Shown: positions 1 to 6,108 of the stretch, piece by piece
Layout of the letters: each line of letters opens with the position of its first letter
How positions within the stretch are numbered: position 1 is the stretch's first letter
NCBI GenBank assembly: GCA_016844365.1
Contig: JAENIT010000114.1
Span: forward strand, 1-8,418
DNA: 8,418 nucleotides
Origin: Dehalococcoidia bacterium
GTDB lineage: Bacteria; Chloroflexota; Dehalococcoidia; SHYD01; SHYC01
Direction: 5' to 3'
Notes under the pieces: model-generated
Database searches by the model: none
The model's input: the letters and a program-made list of their open reading frames with translations, nothing else
Told to the model about the DNA's origin: nothing
Translations under genes and position numbers: made by a program

Positions 1-470
1 AAGTAGTCGGCCAGGGACGCGCCCAGGGGAGCGTCGGGCGGCAGGATGAGAATGCCGGAGTGGTCATCACCCAACCCGAGCTCTTTCTCCGAGCACACCA
101 TGCCCTCGGAGACCACGCCCCGAATGCGGGCGGCCTGGAGGATGGCGGACTCCCCGGTGTGGCCGTCGACAAGCCGGGCCCCCACCTGAGCGAAGGGGAC
201 CATGTCCCCGGCGGCGATATTCCAGGCCCCGCACACTACGGTGCTCTCTCGGCCTCCCGTGTCCACGGTGGCGAGCTGAAGCCGGTCGGCGTTGGGGTGC
301 TTCTCCAGCTTCGCGATGCGCCCCACCAGCACCTTGTCGCGATCCCACTCGCCGCCGATGACTTGGACGCCCACCACCTCGGTGCCGGACATGGAGAGGC
401 GGTGGGCTAGCTCCTTCGGCGGCAATATTATGTCTACGTACTCTTTAAGCCACTTGAGAGAGATCTTCAT
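1..470 (-). CDS. pheT: Phenylalanyl-tRNA synthetase beta subunit, N-terminal part (cut by window start)
   Basis: Beta subunit of the (alpha-beta)2 cytoplasmic enzyme that charges tRNA-Phe. The visible 156 codons begin MKISLKWLKEYVDI, the usual PheT N-terminus. From about residue 42 they continue into the OB-fold tRNA-binding (EMAP-II-like) domain, with VGRIAKLEKHPNADRLQLAT near 49-68 and a segment around 117-143 carrying RGVVSEGMVCSEKELGLG. The family is about 800 residues, so the B3/B4 editing domain, the B5 domain and the anticodon-binding domain lie outside the window. The start is the ATG at 468-470 (minus strand), preceded by AGGA at an 8-base spacing. pheS lies upstream on the same strand, but 335 bp away. 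Identity is secure. Whether pheT is expressed from the pheS promoter or its own is not decided by the sequence, because I saw no convincing promoter just upstream. Confidence 0.95.
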   Translation of the reverse strand, partial: MKISLKWLKEYVDIILPPKELAHRLSMSGTEVVGVQVIGGEWDRDKVLVGRIAKLEKHPNADRLQLATVDTGGRESTVVCGAWNIAAGDMVPFAQVGARLVDGHTGESAILQAARIRGVVSEGMVCSEKELGLGDDHSGILILPPDAPLGASLADY

Positions 471-527
471 GGAATTTGTCCTAGCAAGTTAGTAAATTTA
501 TCGGGATAAAGGATTCTTGTGCCATAC

Positions 528-674
528 TCATCGGAGAAAAAACGCCAGCGCTTCCAGCACGCTACTCTTGCCGGAGCCGTTGGTGCCTACCAGGAAGGTG
601 AGGGGCCGCAGCGCCAGGTCCACTCCTGGGTCGCCGATGCTTTTGAAGTTTTAGATGGCTAATCGGGTTAGCAT
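528..674 (-). pseudogene. Relic of the N-terminus of an AAA/ABC-type (RecF/OLD-like) ATPase
   Basis: On the minus strand an ATG at 672-674 opens the reading MLTRLAI, then TAA (651-653), then NFKSIGDPGVDLALRP, LTFLVGTNGSGKSSVLEAL and AFFLR, then TGA (528-530). The pattern, a beta-strand with (K)NFKSI, a short hairpin, then a Walker A P-loop G-x-N-G-S-G-K-S-S followed by VLEAL, is the standard N-terminus of AAA_15/AAA_21-type ATPases (SMC/RecF/OLD relatives). These usually read IKNFKSIG, so the internal TAA is most simply an AAA (Lys) codon mutated at codon 8. Nothing after the P-loop helix remains: no Q-loop, signature or Walker B. The open reading is far too short for a working ATPase. I infer a decayed gene left between pheS and pheT. 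A chance open frame is unlikely given the exact P-loop and its flanks. Confidence 0.7.
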
Positions 675-697
675 TACACCATCATCCTACCACTCTT

Positions 698-760
698 GTG
701 GTTCGACAAGCTCACCACGAACGGGAATATAACCCGTTCATCCTGAGCCTGTCGAAGGAC
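698..760. repeat. REP-like imperfect inverted repeat (TTCGACA family)
   Basis: Two 28-base arms, 698-725 and 733-760, are reverse complements at 22 of 28 positions around a 7-base loop (726-732). Both arms contain TTCGACA and GCTCA blocks and a GAACGGG end, so a transcript from either strand could fold into a long stem. From memory, near-identical sequences with TTCGACA, GCTCA and GAACGG blocks occur as dispersed intergenic repeats in many bacterial genomes, including Chloroflexota; this was not checked by a search. The element lies between the 3' end of pheS and the ATPase relic. It may be a REPIN/MITE-type element, or act in mRNA 3'-end processing. Confidence 0.75.
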
Positions 761-774
761 CCCCCTCCCTCTAA

Positions 775-797
775 CTCCCTCCCGCCAGGGGAGGGAG
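775..797. repeat. GC-rich 9-bp hairpin just past the pheS stop
   Basis: CTCCCTCCC (775-783) and GGGAGGGAG (789-797) are perfect reverse complements separated by GCCAG. The hairpin begins 9 bases beyond the pheS stop codon (806-808). It has terminator geometry for pheS, but no T-run follows on the minus strand, so it is not a standard intrinsic terminator. Together with the neighbouring CCCTCCCTC block (about 763-771) and the inverted repeat at 698-760 it may form one composite dispersed repeat. Confidence 0.6.
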
Positions 798-805
798 AAT
801 CAACT

Positions 806-1843
806 CTAGAACTGCCGCAGAAACCGCAGGTCGTTGGCGTAGAAGAGGCGGATGTCGTCGATGCCGTACTTTAGCATGGCGATGCGCTCCGGCCCCATGC
901 CGAAGGCGAATCCAGTGTACACCTCCGGGTCGTAGCCCACTTTCCGCAGCACGTTGGGATGCACCATACCTGCGCCCATGATCTCTATCCACCCAGAGTC
1001 CTTGCAGATCCGACACCCCGATCCTTCGCAGAAGAAGCAGTCGATGGACATATCCACCCCCGGCTCCACGAAGGGGAAGTAGTCGCAGCGGAACCGTACC
1101 TTTCGCCCCTGGCCGAAGATCCGCTGGGCGAACTGGTAGAGGGTGCCCTTCAGGTCGGCGAAGGTGATGTTCTCGTCCACCGCTAGACCCTCGATCTGGT
1201 AGAACTGGGACTCGTGGGTAGCGTCCGTGGCCTCGTAACGATAGCACTTTCCCGGCACCACAACTCGCACCGGCGGACGAGTCTTCTCCATGACCCGCAC
1301 CTGCATCGGCGAGGTGTGGGTGCGGAGGAGCATGGGCCGCTCGCTCTCCGAGGGCGGAGTGATCCAGAGCGTGTCCCACATATCCCGAGCAGGATGGTCC
1401 TTGGGGATGTTCAACGCCTCGAAGTTATAGTAGTCCCACTCCACTTCGGGACCCTCCACCACCTGGAATCCCATGGTGACGAAGGCGTCGCAGATCTCTC
1501 GCACCATCTGGGTCGAAGGGTGCAACCTTCCCAGTGGGGCCGAACGGCCAGGCAGGGTTACGTCTATTCGCCCAGCGGCTACGCTCTGGGCCATTTCTTG
1601 CTCCCTTATCACCCCTTCTCGCTGGGCCAGGGCCTCTTCCAGTGCCGTCTTCGCCTCGTTGGCCCGCTGGCCCAAAGCCCGGCGTTCCTCCAGGGGAAGG
1701 GCCCCCAGAGTCCGCAGGACGGCGGTCAGGCGACCGCTTCGGCCCAGGTAGGCCACCCGCCACTCATCCAGACGCTTTACTTCGCCTATAGATTCCAGCT
1801 CCTTTAGAGCCTCGTTTTTGATAGTCTCTACATCGTCAGGCAT
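806..1843 (-). CDS. pheS: Phenylalanyl-tRNA synthetase alpha subunit
   Basis: Catalytic subunit that activates phenylalanine with ATP and transfers it to tRNA-Phe together with PheT. At 345 residues it is full length for bacterial PheS. Residues 1-85 are a charged helical region, the expected tRNA-binding coiled-coil arm. The class II core follows: [15 protein letters not shown] at 108-121, motif 2 with [20 protein letters not shown] (198-217; H210, E211, and the QIEG at 216-219 that lines the Phe pocket), and motif 3 with [11 protein letters not shown] (314-324). The end, [20 protein letters not shown], is canonical. A four-cysteine C-x2-C-x4-C-x2-C cluster at C269, C272, C277 and C280 could bind a metal, as in some other PheS proteins. 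The start is the ATG at 1841-1843, with AGGG at an 8-base spacing. A promoter lies at 1927-1956. pheT follows downstream but is separated by repeats and a dead gene. Confidence 0.98.
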   Translation of the reverse strand: MPDDVETIKNEALKELESIGEVKRLDEWRVAYLGRSGRLTAVLRTLGALPLEERRALGQRANEAKTALEEALAQREGVIREQEMAQSVAAGRIDVTLPGRSAPLGRLHPSTQMVREICDAFVTMGFQVVEGPEVEWDYYNFEALNIPKDHPARDMWDTLWITPPSESERPMLLRTHTSPMQVRVMEKTRPPVRVVVPGKCYRYEATDATHESQFYQIEGLAVDENITFADLKGTLYQFAQRIFGQGRKVRFRCDYFPFVEPGVDMSIDCFFCEGSGCRICKDSGWIEIMGAGMVHPNVLRKVGYDPEVYTGFAFGMGPERIAMLKYGIDDIRLFYANDLRFLRQF

Positions 1844-2179
1844 GATTCAATCCCTAAGGTTGTTATTCCCAATTTACCACTCCTGGCAATAGTGGCAAGC
1901 CCACCATATTCCTGGCGAGCGGCTAAATTATAGGGTAGCCACTGCATCAGGGTCAAGAAAAGTCGAGCGCCCAGTGGGTATAGTGGCATAAGAATGGGAA
2001 ATATGGTATTTTATAGCACACATAGCGTATCCTTTGCCAGATTGTCCACTTGGCCGGCATGTTGTATTTTGGCATTGGCGGTTCTAAGTATGATGGGTGA
2101 GCCTGATACCGATAGAGATCACAGCGGATGTTCTACCGAATCGAGAGATCGTGTAACTTGTAACTGGGGAGAGTAGGTT
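1844..2179. other. Divergent intergenic region between pheS and the cyclic-nucleotide-binding protein gene
   Basis: These 336 bp carry the pheS promoter (1927-1956) and a pheS leader of about 75 bases. Within the leader, the block CCACT/AGTGG (1877-1881 with 1891-1895) overlaps the alternative pairing GTGG/CCAC (1892-1895 with 1901-1904). On the plus strand a TATGAT (2089-2094) could be a -10 box for the gene at 2180, but no good -35 stands 16-18 bases upstream, so I rate it weak. A 60-codon open frame at 1994-2176 has no ribosome site and no recognisable family, and I do not call it a gene. I see no tRNA-like structure or T-box. Confidence 0.6.
1927..1956 (-). promoter_or_regulatory. Sigma70-type promoter of pheS
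   Basis: On the minus strand TTGACC (1951-1956) is followed, after an 18-base spacer, by a perfect TATAAT (1927-1932). Transcription would start near 1920, giving a leader of about 75 bases before the pheS ATG. The boxes match the consensus at 11 of 12 positions, so this is the strongest promoter in the window. Confidence 0.75.
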
Positions 2180-2785
2180 GTGCTGAGGTTTTCTTGGGAC
2201 TATAAAGACCAGTTCAAAGAGATGTCTGCGGGAGTCGAGGCTCCCAAAGGCGCACAGGAGAAGGGAGGGTTTCCTCCTGCCCTACTCGCTTTCCTTCCCG
2301 CCTTCTACGGCCTTACCCCTGATGAGACGAGGGAGATTGCGACAATAATCGTCAAGGTAGCCTACCGCCAAGGCCAGGTCGTCTTCGACGAAAGCTCTCC
2401 CGGCGACGCCCTGTATGTGATCTTGAGAGGTAGGGTAGACATTAGGGTGGGAGTCGGCGACGAAGCGCGCACCATCGCCAGCCTGCCCGAGGGTTCCATA
2501 CTCGGAGAGCTGGCCCTACTTGACCAGCAGACCCGCTCCGCCAGCGCGGTGGCCTCAGAGGAGACAGTTCTGCTACGCCTGGAAACCGATGAGGTCCACG
2601 ACCTGATGAGCCGAGGCAGCGTAGCCGCCTACAAAGTCATCTACAATCTGGGACGGGTCGTGGCCCAAAGGCTGCGAGCGGTGAATAAGCAGTTAGTTAA
2701 TGCGTTGAGCGACAGCAACCAAAAGGGCTCTGAAGAAGAGATAACTGAGCTGGAGAAGAAGCTTTTAACGGAATGGAACTTCTAG
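2180..2785 (+). CDS. Stand-alone cyclic-nucleotide-binding domain protein (CRP/cNMP-type, no HTH)
   Basis: A 201-residue soluble protein made of one cNMP-binding beta-barrel domain. A short charged N-terminal tail (1-33) precedes the domain, LLAFLPAFYGLTPDE... at about 35-165. Inside it, ALYVILRGRVDIRVG (77-91) gives the barrel strands, and the phosphate-binding cassette is GSILGELALLDQQTRSASAV (105-124). E110 and R119-S120 match the positions that hold ribose and phosphate in CAP, so nucleotide binding is plausible. After the C-helix (about 145-175) there are only some 25 polar residues, with no helix-turn-helix, kinase or channel domain. It is therefore not a CRP-type transcription factor; a sensor or partner-binding role is inferred. 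The GTG start at 2180 is chosen for GGGGAG at 2166-2171 with 8-base spacing. An ATG at 2222 is possible but has a poorer ribosome site. It is divergent from pheS. Confidence 0.88.
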   Translation: MLRFSWDYKDQFKEMSAGVEAPKGAQEKGGFPPALLAFLPAFYGLTPDETREIATIIVKVAYRQGQVVFDESSPGDALYVILRGRVDIRVGVGDEARTIASLPEGSILGELALLDQQTRSASAVASEETVLLRLETDEVHDLMSRGSVAAYKVIYNLGRVVAQRLRAVNKQLVNALSDSNQKGSEEEITELEKKLLTEWNF

Positions 2786-2828
2786 ACCAAGATCACAGCC
2801 TCAGGATTTGATAGCCTTCTCATTTGTC

Positions 2829-2857
2829 TGGACAGAGGTAGGGGCTTGATGTACAAT
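2829..2857 (+). promoter_or_regulatory. Sigma70-type promoter of the 133-residue membrane protein gene
   Basis: TGGACA (2829-2834) and TACAAT (2852-2857) stand 17 bases apart; each differs from the consensus at one position. The start would fall near 2864, giving a short leader of about 23 bases. The gene at 2887 has a very strong Shine-Dalgarno run (GGGAGGAGG, 2876-2884) directly upstream. The downstream kinase gene at 3332 may share this transcript. Confidence 0.6.
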
Positions 2858-2886
2858 TAAAGCTAGAAGCCCTATGGGAGGAGGAT

Positions 2887-3288
2887 ATGTCTAACAGGTT
2901 TGAGCGAGAAATCGATGAGTTGTTAGCCAAACTGGGTGACTTTACCCCCAGAGACACCGTTTCCCGAAGGATCGGACGGGTAGTCATCTACTGGCAGTAC
3001 CGGTGGCAGGGGTTCATCAGCAAAATTAGTAGGTTTTGGATAGCCCCTGAAAAGCTGATGCTATCTAGCTTGCTCATCATCGTGGCCTCTTACTTCCTCC
3101 GCTTCGCTTTGCCCGGCATAGCCCGCTACGCCGGAGTGCTGGGGGTGATACTATTCTTCGCATCCTTCCTCCTAGCGCTAAGTTCAGGAGGCCGTAGAGA
3201 TAAACAGATGCGCTGGCGCGGACACCCTATAGATCTTCCCAGGAATAGGCCAGCCTGGCTACCGGTGTGGCTCCGACGGTGGTTCTAG
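2887..3288 (+). CDS. Small two-helix membrane protein, function unknown
   Basis: I cannot assign a function. The 133-residue product begins with an acidic amphipathic stretch (RFEREIDELLAKLGDF, 4-19). A basic and aromatic segment follows (about 27-52, with YWQYRWQGF). Two hydrophobic helices come next, at about 57-75 (LMLSSLLIIVASYFLRFAL) and 81-98 (YAGVLGVILFFASFLLAL). After the second helix comes a basic tail, RRDKQMRWRGHPIDLP, and a Trp/Pro/Arg-rich end. The short loop between helices and the basic flanks suggest a helical hairpin with both ends in the cytoplasm. From memory, small proteins with a FEREI...LL start and an RWRG-P-I tail occur in Chloroflexota, but this was not verified. A very strong ribosome site and its own promoter support it as a real gene. 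The next gene starts 43 bp downstream in the same direction. Confidence 0.82.
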   Translation: MSNRFEREIDELLAKLGDFTPRDTVSRRIGRVVIYWQYRWQGFISKISRFWIAPEKLMLSSLLIIVASYFLRFALPGIARYAGVLGVILFFASFLLALSSGGRRDKQMRWRGHPIDLPRNRPAWLPVWLRRWF

Positions 3289-3331
3289 GCAGGGAAGATT
3301 GTGACTTCCGTTAAAGGAATGACCGCCTTAC

Positions 3332-4678
3332 ATGATGGACAACGAATTCTCTGTAGATATAGCTGAGATCAAGCGCGTCATCAGTAGCGCCGATGTCATG
3401 CTGATACGTTTTCCTCATATTGACAAGAGGTTGCTTATAGATGCCCGCCACGACGACCAGGAGGGCCCCATAGTCAAAGTAGTCCCCAGGGTCGGATCGG
3501 CAGCGGAACGGTTCCGCCACCTCAAAGAGTTGCGTCCCCGATTCCCAATGCCCCAGAACATAGTATCCTTTACCTGGCCCAAACATGTGGGCAGCCTGGA
3601 GGAGTACGGGGTCTGGCAGGCTATCCTGGATAGGTGCGCCAGCACTGGATACTCCGGATGGGAGAGAGACTGCCAGGGATCATACCGGGAGCTAGCTATA
3701 GCCGAACACCGGGAAGTGCCTGACATAATTTCCATCGGGGAATGTATGGTGGAGCTGTACGCCACGGCTCCCCTCCCAGAGGCCACGGTATTTCACAGGT
3801 CCTTCGGGGGCGATTCCCTAAATACCCTGGTTGCCGCCTCCCGACTGGGCTCTTCAACGGGATACATAACCAAAGTTGGAGATGACCCCTTCGCCCCCGG
3901 CCTCCTCAACGGATGGCAGCTAGAGAGAGTAGACACGTCTCGCGTCCAGGTTGTGCCAGGATACAACGGAGTGTACTTCGTCTCTGTGATACCAGGAGGC
4001 CAACGAGAGTTCACGTATTACAGGTCTGGCAGTGCCGCCTCCACCCTCACCCCCCATGACTTAGACCAATCGTACATAGCTACCTCTACAATTCTCCACG
4101 TCACGGGCATAAGCCAGGCTATCTCTCCATCCTGTAGGGGGGCTGTCCTGATGGCCTGTCAGATGGCGAAGGAGGCGGGAGTAATCGTCTCCTATGACCT
4201 CAATCTCCGTCCATCACTCTGGCCATCCCTGGAGGATGCGAGATCAGCCCTGGAAGAGATCATGCCTTACCTGGACATAGTCTTCGCCAGCACCCCCGAT
4301 GACACCCGGGGCCTTATCCGTCTCTCCGAACCTGAGGAAGTTATTCACCACTTCTGGGACAAAGGCGTAAAGGTGGTGGCAGTGAAGACCGGCGGCGATG
4401 GATGCGCCGTTGGAGAGGCCAGCAGCGGAGGAATGGTAACCATACCAGCTCCAGCGGTGAAGGTTGTGGACACGACGGGAGCCGGGGATGCCTTTAACGG
4501 CGCCTTTCTCCACGGTATTGCCACCGGTATGGACACTGTATCGGCGGCGGCGCTGGCAGTAGTTACTGCATCCTTGAAGGTAAGAGGACGGGGCGCTGTC
4601 GCCAGCCTCCCTTCTTCCGATGAGGTGCATCCCCTCTGGGAGAAACACCTGAGTACGGTAAGGAGATCATCCACCTAA
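3332..4678 (+). CDS. Fusion of an uncharacterised N-terminal domain with a PfkB sugar kinase (2-keto-3-deoxygluconate kinase type)
   Basis: The 448-residue product has two parts. Residues 1-128 belong to no domain I can name; they contain VMLIRFPHIDKRLLIDARHD (22-41), an ERFRHLKELRPRFPMP stretch near 79-94, and an FTWPKHVGSLEEYGVW stretch near 99-114. Residues 130-448 are a complete PfkB/ribokinase-family kinase. It starts PDIISIGECMVELYA and has the lid and Gly-Gly region FGGDSLNTLVAASRLG (158-173). It also has the KDG-kinase-like YYRSGSAAS (229-237), the substrate-side DLNLRPSLW (289-297), and the anion-hole/catalytic DTTGAGDAFNG (380-390), with D386 as the expected base. The likely reaction is ATP-dependent phosphorylation of 2-keto-3-deoxygluconate or a related sugar acid; fructokinase or another sugar kinase is possible. 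The start at 3332 has only a distant AGGA (about 13 bases). V129 is a GTG codon exactly where a free kinase would begin. It ends one base from the convergent transporter gene. Confidence 0.9.
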   Translation: MMDNEFSVDIAEIKRVISSADVMLIRFPHIDKRLLIDARHDDQEGPIVKVVPRVGSAAERFRHLKELRPRFPMPQNIVSFTWPKHVGSLEEYGVWQAILDRCASTGYSGWERDCQGSYRELAIAEHREVPDIISIGECMVELYATAPLPEATVFHRSFGGDSLNTLVAASRLGSSTGYITKVGDDPFAPGLLNGWQLERVDTSRVQVVPGYNGVYFVSVIPGGQREFTYYRSGSAASTLTPHDLDQSYIATSTILHVTGISQAISPSCRGAVLMACQMAKEAGVIVSYDLNLRPSLWPSLEDARSALEEIMPYLDIVFASTPDDTRGLIRLSEPEEVIHHFWDKGVKVVAVKTGGDGCAVGEASSGGMVTIPAPAVKVVDTTGAGDAFNGAFLHGIATGMDTVSAAALAVVTASLKVRGRGAVASLPSSDEVHPLWEKHLSTVRRSST

Positions 4679-4679
4679 G

Positions 4680-5984
4680 TCACCGAGGCTCTTGAGCAAG
4701 AGCCTCCTGAGAATAGGCCCTCTCAGGTAGCTTGGGAGGCTTGGCCATCAGCACCAGGAAACCCGAGATCACATAGGTGAAGACGAACATCGTGAACACC
4801 CCGGAGTAAGAGCCTGTGAGATCATAGGCCGCAGCAGCAATCAGCGGCCCAAGACCCAGAGCCAGCATCTGGAAGGGCACTACAACTCCAGATATACTGC
4901 CGAAAGAGCCTCTGCCGTAGTAGCGACCGATGAGAAGGTTTATCAACTCACCCTCGCCTCTGGCGGCAAGGCCGAAGCAGACGGCCCAAAGGTACGCCAA
5001 TGGCGCGCTCCTTATGAATATCAGCATCGCCACCGCAGCGGCTGATAGGAAGTTGGCAATAATAGCGCAGCGACGCTCGTGGAACTTCTCGGCCAAAAAT
5101 CCCCAGGTGAAGTTAGATATAGCCCCGGAGAGGGCATAAACGCTCAAGACGCTGGCTGCGACTTTGGCCGATATCCCCATGTCGGTAAAGTAAGCCACCT
5201 GATGGAACCCTATAGAGCCGTTAGCGAGGAGGGCCGCGAAGAAGCTGGAGATAATAAGCCACAGGGCCTGCGTCCTTACGGCTTCGGAAACGGTCCAGCT
5301 AAAATCCGCCCGGATCACACCTTCCTTAGGCGACTCCCTTTCGCTACCCGATACCTGGGCCGGGGATTCTCCATCTGGCAATAACCCCAAGTCCTCCGGA
5401 CTTCGGCGCATCACTATCCATGAGGGAGCTACCACCAGGACCCAGGTCATCAAAGCAAGCAGGGAATAAACGTTGCGCCAACTGGAAGCCTCGATTATAA
5501 GCTGGGACGTGAAGGCCAAGGCGGAAGCACCCAAAGGCAGGGCCATGGTGGTTAGTCCCATGGCGCGCCCCCTCTTGGCTACGAACCAGTTGGTAACTGC
5601 CGTGAGAGGCACCACCCCAGCCATGGCGTTAGTAGACAAGGCCCTAGCCACTACGTAGGCCACGTAGAGATGCCACAAACTTCCGATTCTCGCCAGGGCC
5701 AGGAACGCCCCACCAACCACCAGAGCCCCTGTGGGCATCAAAGCCCTGGGGCCAAAGCGGTCGGCCAATCTACCTGCGAAAGGGGCAAGCAAGCCCCCAG
5801 CAACGCTTCCTGCCGTTAGCGCCCCCGTCACCATAGTCCTAGTCCACCCCATTTCCAGGGTCATTGGTTTGAGAACAACCGACATCACGACGTTGGAGGC
5901 GCCTGAGGCCATGAAGCTGGAGACCATGGTCATGGCCACAATTGACCAGCCTCGGAATATTCGCCGGGACGATGATTTTGACAT
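4680..5984 (-). CDS. MFS transporter, monocarboxylate / oxalate-formate antiporter type
   Basis: A 434-residue inner-membrane carrier with the twelve hydrophobic helices expected of the major facilitator superfamily. A polar loop at about 195-235 separates the two six-helix halves. The loop between helices 2 and 3 carries the MFS motif GRLADRFGPR (71-80). NWFVAKRGRAMGL (132-144), near helix 4-5, and SPEDLGLLPDG (195-205), at the end of the N-terminal half, are typical of the monocarboxylate/OFA branch, whose members move small carboxylates. The substrate cannot be read from sequence. The ATG at 5982-5984 is preceded by GGAG at 6-base spacing and by an extended -10 promoter. Its 3' end abuts the kinase gene tail to tail, and its 5' end is divergent from ilvA. 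The neighbourhood makes a 2-keto acid or sugar-acid substrate attractive, but that is inference. Confidence 0.93.
   Translation of the reverse strand: MSKSSSRRIFRGWSIVAMTMVSSFMASGASNVVMSVVLKPMTLEMGWTRTMVTGALTAGSVAGGLLAPFAGRLADRFGPRALMPTGALVVGGAFLALARIGSLWHLYVAYVVARALSTNAMAGVVPLTAVTNWFVAKRGRAMGLTTMALPLGASALAFTSQLIIEASSWRNVYSLLALMTWVLVVAPSWIVMRRSPEDLGLLPDGESPAQVSGSERESPKEGVIRADFSWTVSEAVRTQALWLIISSFFAALLANGSIGFHQVAYFTDMGISAKVAASVLSVYALSGAISNFTWGFLAEKFHERRCAIIANFLSAAAVAMLIFIRSAPLAYLWAVCFGLAARGEGELINLLIGRYYGRGSFGSISGVVVPFQMLALGLGPLIAAAAYDLTGSYSGVFTMFVFTYVISGFLVLMAKPPKLPERAYSQEALAQEPR
4685..4706. repeat. Perfect 10-bp inverted repeat inside the transporter 3' end, just past the kinase stop
   Basis: GAGGCTCTTG (4685-4694) and CAAGAGCCTC (4697-4706) are perfect reverse complements with two bases between, so a stem of nine pairs with a 4-base loop is likely. 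It encodes part of the last residues of the transporter (QEALAQEPR) and lies 6 bases past the kinase stop on the other strand. It could stop or protect both convergent transcripts, but neither side is followed by a T-run. Confidence 0.55.
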
Positions 5985-6020
5985 TCAGCACTCCATCAAA
6001 TTTTCTGTGCCCAAGGCCAT

Positions 6021-6029
6021 ATTATACCA
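6021..6029 (-). promoter_or_regulatory. Extended -10 promoter of the MFS transporter
   Basis: On the minus strand the bases read TGGTATAAT, i.e. a perfect TATAAT (6021-6026) preceded by the TGn extension. No good -35 box lies 16-18 bases upstream, which fits an extended -10 promoter. Transcription would start near 6014, leaving a leader of about 30 bases before the ATG at 5984. Confidence 0.5.
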
Positions 6030-6108
6030 CACCACCATCCTTGTCCCTGATGGGTCACCTTCTGGGGATTGTTGCGTCTCTAAGCGCACCGATGGTAGCA
6101 TAGCCTCG

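Noticed and set aside
60..410. 116-codon plus-strand open frame at the left end
   Set aside because: It is the antisense shadow of the pheT N-terminus; the HPNADRL-type tRNA-binding motif is read on the minus strand.
775..797. Intrinsic terminator for pheS
   Set aside because: The stem is strong but no T-run follows on the minus strand, so I list it as a hairpin/repeat rather than a terminator.
1214..1807. 197-codon plus-strand open frame
   Set aside because: It is the antisense shadow of pheS, whose motifs are unmistakable on the minus strand.
1863..1907. 14-codon leader peptide (ATG at 1905-1907, minus strand) in front of pheS, considered as a phenylalanine attenuator
   Set aside because: It contains no Phe codon, and no terminator/antiterminator pair with a T-run follows, so classical attenuation is not supported.
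1994..2176. 60-codon open frame just upstream of the cyclic-nucleotide-binding gene, with a slightly hydrophobic middle
   Set aside because: No ribosome site, no family resemblance, and a base composition unlike the neighbouring genes. Ending 3 bases before the next start is not enough support.
5731..6108. In-frame extension of ilvA upstream to an ATG at 5731
   Set aside because: It runs antisense through the transporter's N-terminal coding region and has no threonine-deaminase sequence. The family N-terminus fits the ATG at 6109.
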